From Trebonia sp963777905 (GTDB taxonomy: Bacteria; Actinomycetota; Actinomycetes; Streptosporangiales; Streptosporangiaceae), in assembly GCA_963777905.1 (NCBI GenBank), contig CAVZSM010000014.1:39986-103985 (forward strand): DNA of 64,000 nt, read 5' to 3'. This document shows positions 17,951 to 25,946 of the stretch, one piece after another (the first letter of the stretch is position 1; every line of letters starts with the position of its first letter). Under the pieces are notes generated by a model, which saw only the letters and a list, made by a program, of their open reading frames with translations, was not told the DNA's origin and made no database searches. A program made the position numbers and the translations under genes.

Positions 17951-19834
17951 ATGAAGAACGTGGTGGCAGAACATGCGGGGCTGGCGGACCCGCGCGACCG
18001 GGTGGACGCGACAGCGCGTGCGGTGATCGCGAGCGCCGCCGACGCGATCGTGGCCTTCGGGACCGATCGCACCGTGCTGCTGTGGAACCCCGCGGCGGAA
18101 CGGATGTTCGGCTGGAGCGCCACCGAGGTCATCGGCCTGAAGCCGCCGATCATTCCGGAAGAGCTCAGCGCCGAGCACAACGCGGTGCTCGAGCGGGTCC
18201 GCGGCGGCGGCCAGATCTCCTTCGCCACCAGGCGGATTCGCAAGGACGGCTCCGTGCTCGACGTGCGCATCGACACCAGCGTGCTGACCGACAGCGGCGG
18301 CATGATCGGCTGGGTGAACATCTGCCACCAGACCGGCGAGGACGACGTGGCCAGGCATTACATGGCCGAGCGCGCGCGGGTGGTGCACCGTCTCGGCGAT
18401 GTGGTCGCGGACATGAACGCGCAGCGCGACCTGGAGTCGGTGCTCGACAGGATCGCGGCCAGCCTGCGAGAGCTGACCGGCGCGGACGCCGGCGGGTTCG
18501 TGCTCATCGAGGAGGACCGGCTGCGGCTGGTCTCCACCGCAGGCCTGCCAGCCAGGCTGCGCGGGCGCGTCGCGTCGCTGTCGAACAGCCTTGTCGGCGA
18601 ACTCCTCAGGTCGGGCAAGACCGTGATGATGGCGACCGGCGAGTCCGGCGGCTTCGACGACCTGATCTGGTCAGCGCTGCCGGGGCTGCACACCATCGCG
18701 CTGGGCCTGTCCCACGTGGGCGGGCGGCCGTACGGCGCGCTCTACGCCCTGTACAGCAGGCGCACCCTCAGCCACGTCGAACTCGAACTGCTCGAGCTGC
18801 TCGCCGGTCACGCCGGGGTGGCGCTGACCAACGCGATGGCGTTCGAAGAGGTCGTGCGGCAGCGGGCACACGAGCGCGCGGTCATCGACGGCAGCGCGGA
18901 TGGCATCGCGGTGCTTGACGAGCAGGGGAACGTGAAGCAGTGGAACCCGGCCGCGCACCGGATCACCGGCATGCCGGCGAGCGAGGTGATGGGCGCGCCA
19001 CCGCCGTTTGCGCTGCCCGAGCCTGGCGAGCGGCGCACGCACAAGCTGACCAGCGGGCGGTGGCTCGACGTGCTGTGCACGGCGCTCGGCGACGGCGGCG
19101 AGCGCGTGGTCGACTTCCGTGACGTCACCGCGGCGAAGGAGCTCGAGGAAGCCAAGGACCTGTTCCTCGCTACCACGAGCCACGAACTGCGCACGCCCAT
19201 CACAGTGGTCCAGGGATTCGCTTCGACGCTGGCCAGCCGCTGGGACCAGCTATCCGACGCCGACCGCCGTTCCGCGGTCCGGACGATCGCGGAACGCGCG
19301 GGGTCCCTGGGCCGCCTGGTCGAGCAGCTTCTCCTCGGCGCCCGGGCGGGCGCCGATCAGCTCCCGGTCGACAACGGCCCCTTCGACCTGGCCGCCCTCT
19401 TGAGAGCAGCAGTCATCTCATTCGACGCCCTCTCAGACAAGCACGAAGTAGTAGCTGACATCCCGGCCGGCCTTCCGCCAGCCCACGGCGATCCAATGGC
19501 CACCGACATAATCGTCGGCCAGCTCCTGGAAAACGCCGTCAAGTACTCCCCCTCAGGGGGCAAGGTCACCGTAAGGGCCAGATCCACCGACCCCACTATC
19601 GAGGTCGAGGTCGCGGACGAGGGCATCGGCATCAACCCCGGCGACCACGAGCGCATCTTCGAGCGCTTCTACCAGGGCGAAACCGGCGACCGCAGAAGGT
19701 TCGGCGGCGTAGGCATAGGCCTCTACATCGTCCGCCGCCTGGCGGTGGCCCAAGAGGGGACCGTGGTGGCGCAGTCCCGCCCAGAGGGCGGCACCACAAT
19801 GCGACTAACCCTGCGCCGCGCTACCGCCTCATAG
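17951..19834 (+). CDS. PAS-GAF-PAS sensor histidine kinase
   Basis: Soluble-looking kinase of 627 residues with no membrane helix. Order: PAS domain (about 20-130, VLLWNPAAERMFGWSATEVI), GAF domain (about 160-305), second PAS (about 310-400, VKQWNPAAHRITGM), HisKA with TSHELRTPI, then HATPase_c with N box ENAVKYSPSGG, G1 VADEGIGINP and G2 GGVGIGLYIVRRL. The ATG follows AGGTGG. No response regulator is adjacent, so it is an orphan; the GAF domain may bind haem or a small ligand as in DosS-like kinases, but the haem histidine cannot be assigned here. It is divergent from the universal stress gene, with about 260 bp between. Confidence 0.92.
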   Translation: MKNVVAEHAGLADPRDRVDATARAVIASAADAIVAFGTDRTVLLWNPAAERMFGWSATEVIGLKPPIIPEELSAEHNAVLERVRGGGQISFATRRIRKDGSVLDVRIDTSVLTDSGGMIGWVNICHQTGEDDVARHYMAERARVVHRLGDVVADMNAQRDLESVLDRIAASLRELTGADAGGFVLIEEDRLRLVSTAGLPARLRGRVASLSNSLVGELLRSGKTVMMATGESGGFDDLIWSALPGLHTIALGLSHVGGRPYGALYALYSRRTLSHVELELLELLAGHAGVALTNAMAFEEVVRQRAHERAVIDGSADGIAVLDEQGNVKQWNPAAHRITGMPASEVMGAPPPFALPEPGERRTHKLTSGRWLDVLCTALGDGGERVVDFRDVTAAKELEEAKDLFLATTSHELRTPITVVQGFASTLASRWDQLSDADRRSAVRTIAERAGSLGRLVEQLLLGARAGADQLPVDNGPFDLAALLRAAVISFDALSDKHEVVADIPAGLPPAHGDPMATDIIVGQLLENAVKYSPSGGKVTVRARSTDPTIEVEVADEGIGINPGDHERIFERFYQGETGDRRRFGGVGIGLYIVRRLAVAQEGTVVAQSRPEGGTTMRLTLRRATAS

Positions 19835-19860
19835 GGAAGCCCCGCGCGGCCCAACCGCTG

Positions 19861-20643
19861 TCAGAGCCGCGCCTGCTCCCGGTGCCGCGGTTCGCCCCCG
19901 GTAGCGGCCAGGTACTCATCGATCACACCGGGCACGTCATCGCTATCCCGCATGATCTGGCCCGCCTCCATCCAGATCACGCGGTTGCAGCTCTGCTCGA
20001 TCTCACCGAGGTTGTGCGCGACCAGGAATACGGTGCCGGCCTCGTCCCGCAATTCCTTGATCCGGTTGTGACTCTTGGTCCTGAACGACGCGTCGCCAGT
20101 AGCGAGCGCCTCGTCGATCATCAGGATCTCGTGGCTCTTGGCGGATGCGATAGCGAACCGGAGGCGCTGCGCCATGCCAGTCGAGTAGGCGCGCATGGGC
20201 AGGTCGATGAACCTGCCGACCCCCGAGAAGTCAACGATCTGCTCGTACCTGGCCTTCACTTCCGCGGGCGGCATGCCCATCGCGAGGCAGCCGAGAACCA
20301 CGTTCCGCTCGCCGGTGAGGTCGTCGAGCAGCGCGGCGTTCACGCCGAGCAGCGCGGCCTGGCCGGTCGTGTAGACGGCGCCCTGCTCGGCGGGCAGCAG
20401 TCCGGCGATGGCCCGCAGCAACGTGGACTTCCCGGAGCCGTTCCGGCCGATGACGCCCATCACGTCGCCGTGGTTGACCACGAAGGAGATGCCGCGGATC
20501 GCGTGCACCTCGCGGATGGACGCGCGCTTCTGCCGTCTGACCAGCCGCATCAGCGATGTGGCGGCGGTGCCCTTGTTGCCGCCGGCCCCGTACACGCGGT
20601 AGACCACGTGCAGGTCATCGACGACTACGGTCGGGTCAGCCAT
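19861..20643 (-). CDS. Polysaccharide/teichoic-acid-type ABC exporter ATPase (TagH/RfbE-like)
   Basis: The 260-residue ATPase has Walker A GRNGSGKST, signature YSTGMAQRL and Walker B ILMIDEALATGD. The YSTGM signature with EALATGD is diagnostic of ATPases exporting polyprenol-linked glycans (TagH, Wzt, and the mycobacterial galactan-exporter ATPase Rv3781/RfbE). The usual permease partner is not next to it, so it either pairs with a permease elsewhere or is separated from its operon. In M. tuberculosis the homologous gene is next to the proteasome activator gene; here that gene is about 5 kb away. Confidence 0.9.
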   Translation of the reverse strand: MADPTVVVDDLHVVYRVYGAGGNKGTAATSLMRLVRRQKRASIREVHAIRGISFVVNHGDVMGVIGRNGSGKSTLLRAIAGLLPAEQGAVYTTGQAALLGVNAALLDDLTGERNVVLGCLAMGMPPAEVKARYEQIVDFSGVGRFIDLPMRAYSTGMAQRLRFAIASAKSHEILMIDEALATGDASFRTKSHNRIKELRDEAGTVFLVAHNLGEIEQSCNRVIWMEAGQIMRDSDDVPGVIDEYLAATGGEPRHREQARL

Positions 20644-20840
20644 GGTCTCCCCCGGCTAGTCCGGCGCGATGAGCGAACGTCACGACCCAGACGTTACCTC
20701 GTCCACGGCGCCATTCGTGCCAACACGGTGCGGACAAATAGCCGGATAACGCCCGCGAAATATGATGTTCACGGTTTCACGGCGTTCTCAACGGGCATGC
20801 CGCTCATGCCGGGTTCGTTCAATTCCGCGGACGGGGCGGG

Positions 20841-21331
20841 GTGACTATGGAGGTGGCTACGTCGAGCGCGCTACTGCTCCCGTTTACAGCCTCTAGCGTC
20901 GGCGTCGCACGCCGCCGCCTGATTGGTGACCTCACCGAAGCGGGCGTTTACGAGGCTACGGCTTGTGACGCCGGGCTAGTGATTAGTGAACTTATCAGCA
21001 ATGCCCTAAGGCACGCTAGTCCCCTTCCGGGATGCGTTGTCAAAGTCTCGTGGAAGCTGCTGCAGGACAGCGTGGAGGTCGAGGTCAGCGACGGCGGCGG
21101 CCCGACGACGCCGGCGGTAAATGAGCCGACGAACTGGGCGATCGGCGGGCGCGGGCTAGGCATCGTGGCCCGCCTCTCGTCGCACTGGGGGGTTCGCGCG
21201 CAGGAGGACGACGGCGCGGAGGGGACGGCTCGGAAGAGGACGGGGAGCCGGAGACGACCGTGTGGGCCGAACTGCCGATACGGTATAGCAGCAAGACTGG
21301 TTTGGTAACTGCCTCGTCACGGGATGCGTAA
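20841..21331 (+). CDS. Anti-sigma-factor-like ATP-binding protein (frameshifted in this sequence)
   Basis: Small HATPase_c_2 protein in the RsbW/SpoIIAB style, common in actinobacteria as a regulator of sigma factors or STAS partners. Visible motifs are ELISNALRHASP (N box), VEVSDGGGP (G1) and GGRGLGIVARLSSHWGV (G2). After G2 the annotated frame turns into an Arg-rich tail stopping at 21308; adding one G in the run 21221-21224 gives an acidic linker and the family-typical ending TTVWAELPIR, with stop at 21329-21331 (about 163 residues). A STAS antagonist gene follows 33 bp later, suggesting a partner-switching pair. Confidence 0.85.
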
Positions 21332-21364
21332 GCCCGATGGGCCGGGATCCGGCCAGTCTGCCGG

Positions 21365-21769
21365 ATGAGCGGGATCGAGCCGCCGGAGGCTAGCTTTCCG
21401 GCAGGCAGTGGCGGTAGGGTTCCAGCCGTGGAGCTTCATGTCTCAAGTCGGTCTCACGGAGATCACGCAATTGTGATCGCAACCGGGGAAATCGACCTTT
21501 ATACCGCTCCGCGGCTACAAAGCGAGCTGGCCGAAGTCATCGCCAACGCCGCTCCGGCATCGCGGATCGTCGTGGACATGTCCGGCGTGGAGTTTTGCGA
21601 TTCCACCGGCATGAACGTCCTGCTGTCCTGCCTCCGGCAGGTCAGGGAGCGTGGCGGTGAGCTTGAGCTCGCCGCGCCGCGCCCGGCAGTCATGAAGATC
21701 CTTCAGGTCACCGCTCTCGACTCGGTATTCACCATCATTCCCTCGCCGGCGACTCTTCCCGGCCAGTAA
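21365..21769 (+). CDS. STAS-domain anti-anti-sigma factor
   Basis: The 134-residue protein is a single STAS domain with the phosphorylatable serine in FCDSTGMNVLLS. It resembles SpoIIAA/RsbV/BldG-type antagonists, which bind an anti-sigma kinase when unphosphorylated. The ATG at 21365 gives a 21-residue leader; the GTG at 21429, after GGTAGGG, would begin right at the domain and is an alternative start. Directly downstream of an HATPase_c_2 gene on the same strand, so kinase and antagonist are probably a working pair. No sigma factor is in the window. Confidence 0.9.
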   Translation: MSGIEPPEASFPAGSGGRVPAVELHVSSRSHGDHAIVIATGEIDLYTAPRLQSELAEVIANAAPASRIVVDMSGVEFCDSTGMNVLLSCLRQVRERGGELELAAPRPAVMKILQVTALDSVFTIIPSPATLPGQ

Positions 21770-21807
21770 TAACCCCGCAACGCGGCCGGGCCATTTACGA
21801 TCGGCCT

Positions 21808-22500
21808 ATGTCACAGGTGGCCGTCGTCATTCCGGCGTATAACGAGGCGGACCTGGTCGGCGCGACCGTCACGGCCGCGGCCGCGCTTCCCGGCGTCAAC
21901 GTGGTCGTGGTCGTCGACGACGGCTCGCGCGACGCCACAGCCGACGTCGCCGGGCAGGCGGGCGCCGCGGTGCTGCGGCACGCGCGGAACCGCGGCAAGG
22001 CGGCGGCGATGGAAACGGGCGCGGAGGCAGTGCGGCTCCTTGACCAGCGCGAGCCGGGCGCCGCGGCGCGGCACCTGTTGTTTCTCGACGCCGACCTCGG
22101 CGCGACGGCCGCCGCGGCGGGCCCGCTGATCACGCCGGTCGCCGCGGGCGAAGCAGACTTGGCCATCGCGGTGTTCGCCAACCGGGTCAAGCAGGGCGGC
22201 CACGGTTTCGTCGTCGGCCTGTCCGCCGCGGGCATCCGCCGCGCGACCGGCTGGACACCCGCCCAGCCGCTGAACGGCCAGCGCTGCCTGACCCGGGCGG
22301 CCTTCGACGCCGCGCGGCCGCTGGCCCACGGCTTCGGCGTCGAGACCGCGATGACTATCGACCTGAAGCGCAAGGGGCTGCGGGTCACCGAGGTCGAGGT
22401 GGACCTCGCGCACCGGGCGACCGGCACCGACCTGCGGGCGCAGCTGCACCGCGCCCGCCAGTTCGCCGACGTCGCCTGGGCGCTCGCCACCCGCCGGTGA
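21808..22500 (+). CDS. Glycosyltransferase family 2, polyprenol-phosphate sugar type
   Basis: The 230-residue GT-A enzyme begins VAVVIPAYNEADLVG with the nucleotide-binding aspartates in VVDDGSRD and a metal-binding FLDADLG. Size and motifs resemble dolichyl/polyprenyl-phosphate mannose or glucose synthases without a membrane domain. Its stop overlaps the next gene, a polyprenol-phosphomannose-dependent mannosyltransferase, by 4 bp. A donor synthase coupled to its user is the obvious reading, though the sugar cannot be proved from sequence. Confidence 0.87.
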   Translation: MSQVAVVIPAYNEADLVGATVTAAAALPGVNVVVVVDDGSRDATADVAGQAGAAVLRHARNRGKAAAMETGAEAVRLLDQREPGAAARHLLFLDADLGATAAAAGPLITPVAAGEADLAIAVFANRVKQGGHGFVVGLSAAGIRRATGWTPAQPLNGQRCLTRAAFDAARPLAHGFGVETAMTIDLKRKGLRVTEVEVDLAHRATGTDLRAQLHRARQFADVAWALATRR

Positions 22501-24089
22501 GCACTCTCGGCCGCGCTGGCCTTGCGGCCATCGCGCTCAGTATCGCGGGCACGGTCGCGGTCGGAGCCGCGGGGACCTCGCTGATGGCACCGCCGCTGCC
22601 AGGCGCCCCCGGCTGGCTGCCCTGGGGCCTTGACCTGCGCCTCAGTCCGTACATCGCGGTCGGACTCGCCGCCGTGAGCCTGGCCGCCGGCGCCCTCGGC
22701 CTGCTGCTCACGCTGCGCGCGATGCGATCGGGCTGGACGGTCAGCCCGCGGTCCGTGCTGCTCGCCGGGGCGGGGGCGGCAATCGTGGTGGGAACCACGA
22801 GGCCGTTCGGAACATCGGATTTTCTCTCGTACGCCGCCTACGGCCACGAACTGGTGACAGGGCACAACCCCTACCTGGTCGCGCCGCGGGCGCTGCCCGG
22901 CGATCCGGTCGCGCGGGCGGTGCAGGACTGGGCGGGCACGCCGTCGGTGTACGGGGCGCTCGCGACCGGGGTGTTCGGCGCCGCGGCGCTGGTCGGCGGG
23001 CTCTCCGCGCGGCTGACGGTGTTCGCGCTCGACCTGGTGAGCGCCGCCGCGTTCGTCGTGACCGGGGTGCTGCTGTACCGGCTCGCGCGCGGCCGGGCCG
23101 CCCGGCTGCGGGCAGCGCTGCTGTGGACCTGCAATCCGCTGCTGCTGCAGGTGCTGGTGGCGGGCAGCCATGTCGACGGGCTGGCCGTCGCGTTCAGCAT
23201 CGGCGGTCTCGCGGTGCTCTTTCCCGTCATCCGGAACGGGCCCGTGGTTACCCCCGGGGCCCTGCGCGGCGCCGCCGCCGGGACCTTGCTCGGCCTGGGC
23301 TTCGCGGTGAAACCCACGGCGGCGCTGATGGTCATTGGCCTGGCCATCGCCCTGCTCGCCGCCAGGAAGCGGCTCGCGGCAGCCGGCCTGGCGGCGGGGT
23401 TCGGCGTCGTAGCGGTCACGGACCTCCTGGTGATGGGCTCCGCGGGGATCGGACAGACAACCCGGGCGAGCGCCCTGGTGTCGGTGGGATCGCCGTGGCG
23501 GGTGGTCCGCGCGGTGCTGAGCTACTTCGTCGCCGAACCGGTTGCCAACGACGTGGTTCGCTGGTGCGCCGTGGTGCTCGCCGCCTTGCTGGTGGTGCGC
23601 TTTGTCCCTGATTTCCGTCGCTATGACAGCGCGAATCAGGGACAAAGCGCCGGGCAGTCGATCGGGTGGGCGTTCCTGTTCGTGGTGGCCTGGCTGGCGG
23701 CGTGGCCGTACGTGCTGCCGTGGTACGACGCGCTGGCGTGGGCGCTGCTTGCGCTGCTGCCCGCCTCCTGGTTCGACTGGCTATTGCTCGCGCGAACGAC
23801 GGTGCTCGCCTTCGGGTATTTGCCGGCCAGGGCCACGGGCATTACCATCCCCGGCGCGCTGCGCTGGATGGAACCTGTGCTGCGCTCGGCGATAACCCCG
23901 GCGGTGCTGGCGACGCTGCTCGTGCTTCTCGTGTGCCGGCGGCCGGTAGTGACTATGTGTGACATGTATAGTCCTAAATGTGATAGCGATCGCGATCTCT
24001 GTGGTGGCGGTGCTGGCCGGGGTGATCGGCATTTCGGTCGGCGTGGCCGCGCACCGGCGGGCCAGCCGCGTCGTGCGCGAGTGCAATGA
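22497..24089 (+). CDS. Polyprenol-phosphomannose-dependent mannosyltransferase, MptB-like (3' end uncertain)
   Basis: GT-C membrane enzyme with about twelve helices. The early loop has TRPFGTSDFLSYAAYGHELV and NPYLV, matching actinobacterial alpha-1,6-mannosyltransferases (MptA/MptB) that build lipomannan cores; AWPYVLPWYDALAW is also characteristic. Two dispersed palindromic repeats lie inside the gene, at 23230-23249 and 23597-23650, each in a loop between helices. The last 35 codons are Arg/Gly/Cys-rich and overlap the DUF4446 gene by 131 bp in another frame; stops in the other two frames occur near 23946-23962, so the real end may be there with one more indel in between. Confidence 0.85.
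   Translation: MSTLGRAGLAAIALSIAGTVAVGAAGTSLMAPPLPGAPGWLPWGLDLRLSPYIAVGLAAVSLAAGALGLLLTLRAMRSGWTVSPRSVLLAGAGAAIVVGTTRPFGTSDFLSYAAYGHELVTGHNPYLVAPRALPGDPVARAVQDWAGTPSVYGALATGVFGAAALVGGLSARLTVFALDLVSAAAFVVTGVLLYRLARGRAARLRAALLWTCNPLLLQVLVAGSHVDGLAVAFSIGGLAVLFPVIRNGPVVTPGALRGAAAGTLLGLGFAVKPTAALMVIGLAIALLAARKRLAAAGLAAGFGVVAVTDLLVMGSAGIGQTTRASALVSVGSPWRVVRAVLSYFVAEPVANDVVRWCAVVLAALLVVRFVPDFRRYDSANQGQSAGQSIGWAFLFVVAWLAAWPYVLPWYDALAWALLALLPASWFDWLLLARTTVLAFGYLPARATGITIPGALRWMEPVLRSAITPAVLATLLVLLVCRRPVVTMCDMYSPKCDSDRDLCGGGAGRGDRHFGRRGRAPAGQPRRARVQ
23230..23249 (-). repeat. Dispersed 20-bp palindromic repeat, copy B (inside mannosyltransferase gene)
   Basis: The minus strand reads AACCACGGGCCCGTTCCGGA, identical to copy A in pknA. 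With flanks it shares GGTAACC plus the core with copy D in purD. In the sense frame of this gene it encodes IRNGPVVT, in a loop between membrane helices. Confidence 0.85.
23597..23650. repeat. Hairpin repeat of the TTTGTCCCTG family inside a coding sequence
   Basis: Perfect 17-bp arms GCGCTTTGTCCCTGATT (23597-23613) and its complement (23634-23650) enclose 20 bases that can form a further small stem (CGCT/AGCG). The arm matches TTTGTCCCTGRTTTC, the same sequence as the terminator-like hairpin at 58348-58393. It encodes the polar segment RFVPDFRRYDSANQGQSAG between two hydrophobic helices. Confidence 0.85.
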
Positions 24090-24393
24090 GCTGATCCAGG
24101 GCGCCGTGGGGTCACGCGGCACGGTCGATCCGCGCGCGCTGCGCGACGTGGCGATCGTCAGGTACGACGCGCTGCACGAGATGTCCGGGCAGCTGTCGTT
24201 CTCGCTCGCCCTGCTCAACGCGGTCGGCGACGGCGTGGTGCTCAGCTCGATCAACGGGCGCGCGGAGACCCGCACGTACGCCAAGTCGGTGCGCGCGTGC
24301 AAGGGCGTTCAGGAACTGTCGCCCGAGGAAGCGCAGGCGGTGCATTCGGCGCGGCTGGGGACGGGCCTTTCCATGATCGCGGCTACGGCATGA
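23959..24393 (+). CDS. DUF4446 family protein
   Basis: A 144-residue protein (from the GTG at 23959; a GTG at 23980 is also possible) with one N-terminal membrane helix (about residues 5-28) and the conserved DUF4446 core: VAIVRYDALHEMSGQLSFSL, then GDGVVLSSINGRAETRTYAK and LSPEEAQAV. The family is widespread in actinobacteria and firmicutes and has no known function. It lies 7 bp upstream of pheA on the same strand. The overlap with the mannosyltransferase frame is probably an artefact of that gene's misread end. Confidence 0.88.
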   Translation: MTCIVLNVIAIAISVVAVLAGVIGISVGVAAHRRASRVVRECNELIQGAVGSRGTVDPRALRDVAIVRYDALHEMSGQLSFSLALLNAVGDGVVLSSINGRAETRTYAKSVRACKGVQELSPEEAQAVHSARLGTGLSMIAATA

Positions 24394-24400
24394 TTGGGCT

Positions 24401-25387
24401 ATGCGCTACGCCTATCTTGGCCCGGAAGGAACGTTTACCGAGGCCGCCGTGGCGAGCCTCGCCGGCTCGCCACGCCCCGACGAGGTTCAGCCGGTGCCGT
24501 ATCCGTCGGTCGGCGCGACCCTGGCGGCTGTCAGGTCGGGGGAGGCCGAGCGGGGTGTAGTGCCGGTCGAGAGCTCGGTCGAGGGCATCGTCACCGCCAC
24601 CGTCGACGACCTGACCGGCGCCGGTGACCTGCTGATCCGCGCCGAGACCACGCTGCCGATCGAGTTCGCGCTGCTCGCCAGTCCGGGCACCGCCCTCGAG
24701 GACGTGAAGACCGTAGGCGGGCACCCGCAGGCCGAAGCGCAGTGCCGCCGCTGGCTCGCGGCCAACCTGCCGGGCCGGGAGTGGGTGCCGCTCGCGTCGA
24801 ACGCCGAGGCGGCCCGCCGGGCAGCGGAAGGCGAGCTGGACGCGGCGCTGGCCGGCGAGTTCGCGGCGGCGCGGTACGGCCTTTCCCTGCTCGCCCCGGC
24901 CGTGCACGACCGGTCCAACGCGGTGACCAGGTTCCTGGTGGTCGCGCCGCCCGGGGAACTGCCCGCGCCGACCGGCTCGGACCGGACGTCGCTGGCGGCG
25001 TTTCTCATCGAGGACCATCCGGGCGCGCTGATGGAAATCCTTACCGAGTTCGCGGTGCGCGGCGTCAACCTGACCACGATCCAGTCCCGGCCAACAGGAG
25101 ACGGTCTTGGCAGCTACTTCTTCTTCATCGACTGCGAAGGCCATATCGACGATGCGCGGGTCGGCGAGGCGATGATGGGCGTGCGCCGGGTGTGCGCCGA
25201 GGTCCGGTTCCTCGGCAGCTATCCCAGAAGCGACGGGGCGCGGACCCAGGTCCGCCCCGGCACGTCCGATTCCGAGTTCGCCGAAGCCGCGGCGTGGCTC
25301 GGCAGGCTCCGCTACGGCCGGCCGTTAGCACCGGCGGGTCAGGCCGGCTCCGTCACGGTCGCGAACAGGTCAGGCATTCAAAGGTAG
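24401..25387 (+). CDS. pheA: Prephenate dehydratase PheA
   Basis: The 328-residue enzyme converts prephenate to phenylpyruvate in phenylalanine synthesis. The catalytic domain opens MRYAYLGPEGTFTEAA, with VPVESSVEGIVT and the catalytic TRF motif in NAVTRFLVV. The C-terminal ACT domain (about 205-285, LIEDHPGALMEIL, NLTTIQSRPT) binds phenylalanine for feedback control. The monofunctional layout without chorismate mutase is normal for actinobacteria. After the ACT domain there is a tail of about 40 residues. The gene converges on bpa with a 10-bp overlap. Confidence 0.95.
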   Translation: MRYAYLGPEGTFTEAAVASLAGSPRPDEVQPVPYPSVGATLAAVRSGEAERGVVPVESSVEGIVTATVDDLTGAGDLLIRAETTLPIEFALLASPGTALEDVKTVGGHPQAEAQCRRWLAANLPGREWVPLASNAEAARRAAEGELDAALAGEFAAARYGLSLLAPAVHDRSNAVTRFLVVAPPGELPAPTGSDRTSLAAFLIEDHPGALMEILTEFAVRGVNLTTIQSRPTGDGLGSYFFFIDCEGHIDDARVGEAMMGVRRVCAEVRFLGSYPRSDGARTQVRPGTSDSEFAEAAAWLGRLRYGRPLAPAGQAGSVTVANRSGIQR

Positions 25388-25920
25388 GGGCCCGTGCCGC
25401 GGAGCGGCTGCGCGTCCTGCGGCTCTGCGGGGATGGCGCCGGGCGGGAGCGCCCTGCGCATCTGCTCGAGCTGCGCGCGCGCCGCCATCTGCTGCGCGAA
25501 CAGCGTCGTCTGGATGCCGTGGAACAGCCCCTCAAGCCAGCCGACCAGTTGCGCCTGGGCGACCCGCAGTTCCGCTTCGCTCGGCGTGACATCGTCCGCG
25601 AAGGGCAGCGAAAGGCGCTCGAGCTCGTCGACCAGCTCCGGGGCGAGGCCGTCCTCAAGCTCCTTGATGGAGTTCTGGTGGATCTCCTTCAGCCGCGCCC
25701 GGCTCTTCTCGTCCAGCGGGGCGGACTTCACCTCTTCGAGGAGCTGCCGGATCATGCTGCCGATCCGCATCACCTTGGCGGGCTGCTCCACCATCTCCGT
25801 GATGGACTTCTCAGTCTCGCCGCTGCTCGCGTCCTCCTGGCCGCCAACCGCGATGCCGTTGGGCCCAACCACGACGACCTGCGGCCTGCCCTGCTCTTGC
25901 GGGCTGATTTCGTCGCTCAT
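25378..25920 (-). CDS. bpa: Bacterial proteasome activator Bpa/PafE
   Basis: The 180-residue protein matches the ATP-independent proteasome activator (DUF2587; Rv3780/PafE in M. tuberculosis): disordered acidic N-terminus, a helical core (about residues 35-150) and a C-terminal tail GTGPYL. In the family the last residues, usually GQYL, insert into the alpha ring of the 20S core and open its gate. Here Q is P, but the terminal Y-L is kept. The helical core forms a twelve-member ring that captures unfolded proteins such as HspR. Its presence implies a 20S proteasome elsewhere in the genome. A 26-bp gap separates it from the oxidoreductase upstream on the same strand. Confidence 0.92.
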   Translation of the reverse strand: MSDEISPQEQGRPQVVVVGPNGIAVGGQEDASSGETEKSITEMVEQPAKVMRIGSMIRQLLEEVKSAPLDEKSRARLKEIHQNSIKELEDGLAPELVDELERLSLPFADDVTPSEAELRVAQAQLVGWLEGLFHGIQTTLFAQQMAARAQLEQMRRALPPGAIPAEPQDAQPLRGTGPYL

Positions 25921-25946
25921 GCTTCCACGCTATCGGGTTCCGGTCG

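Noticed and set aside
17755..18388. Minus-strand frames of up to 188 codons under the PAS/GAF kinase start
   Set aside because: They lie antisense to the PAS domain or in the AT-richer promoter gap, have no ribosome site and no recognisable motif.
21795..23645. A 616-codon minus-strand frame over the two glycosyltransferase genes
   Set aside because: No domain, strongly biased composition, and complete overlap with GT2 and MptB-like genes that have clear motifs.
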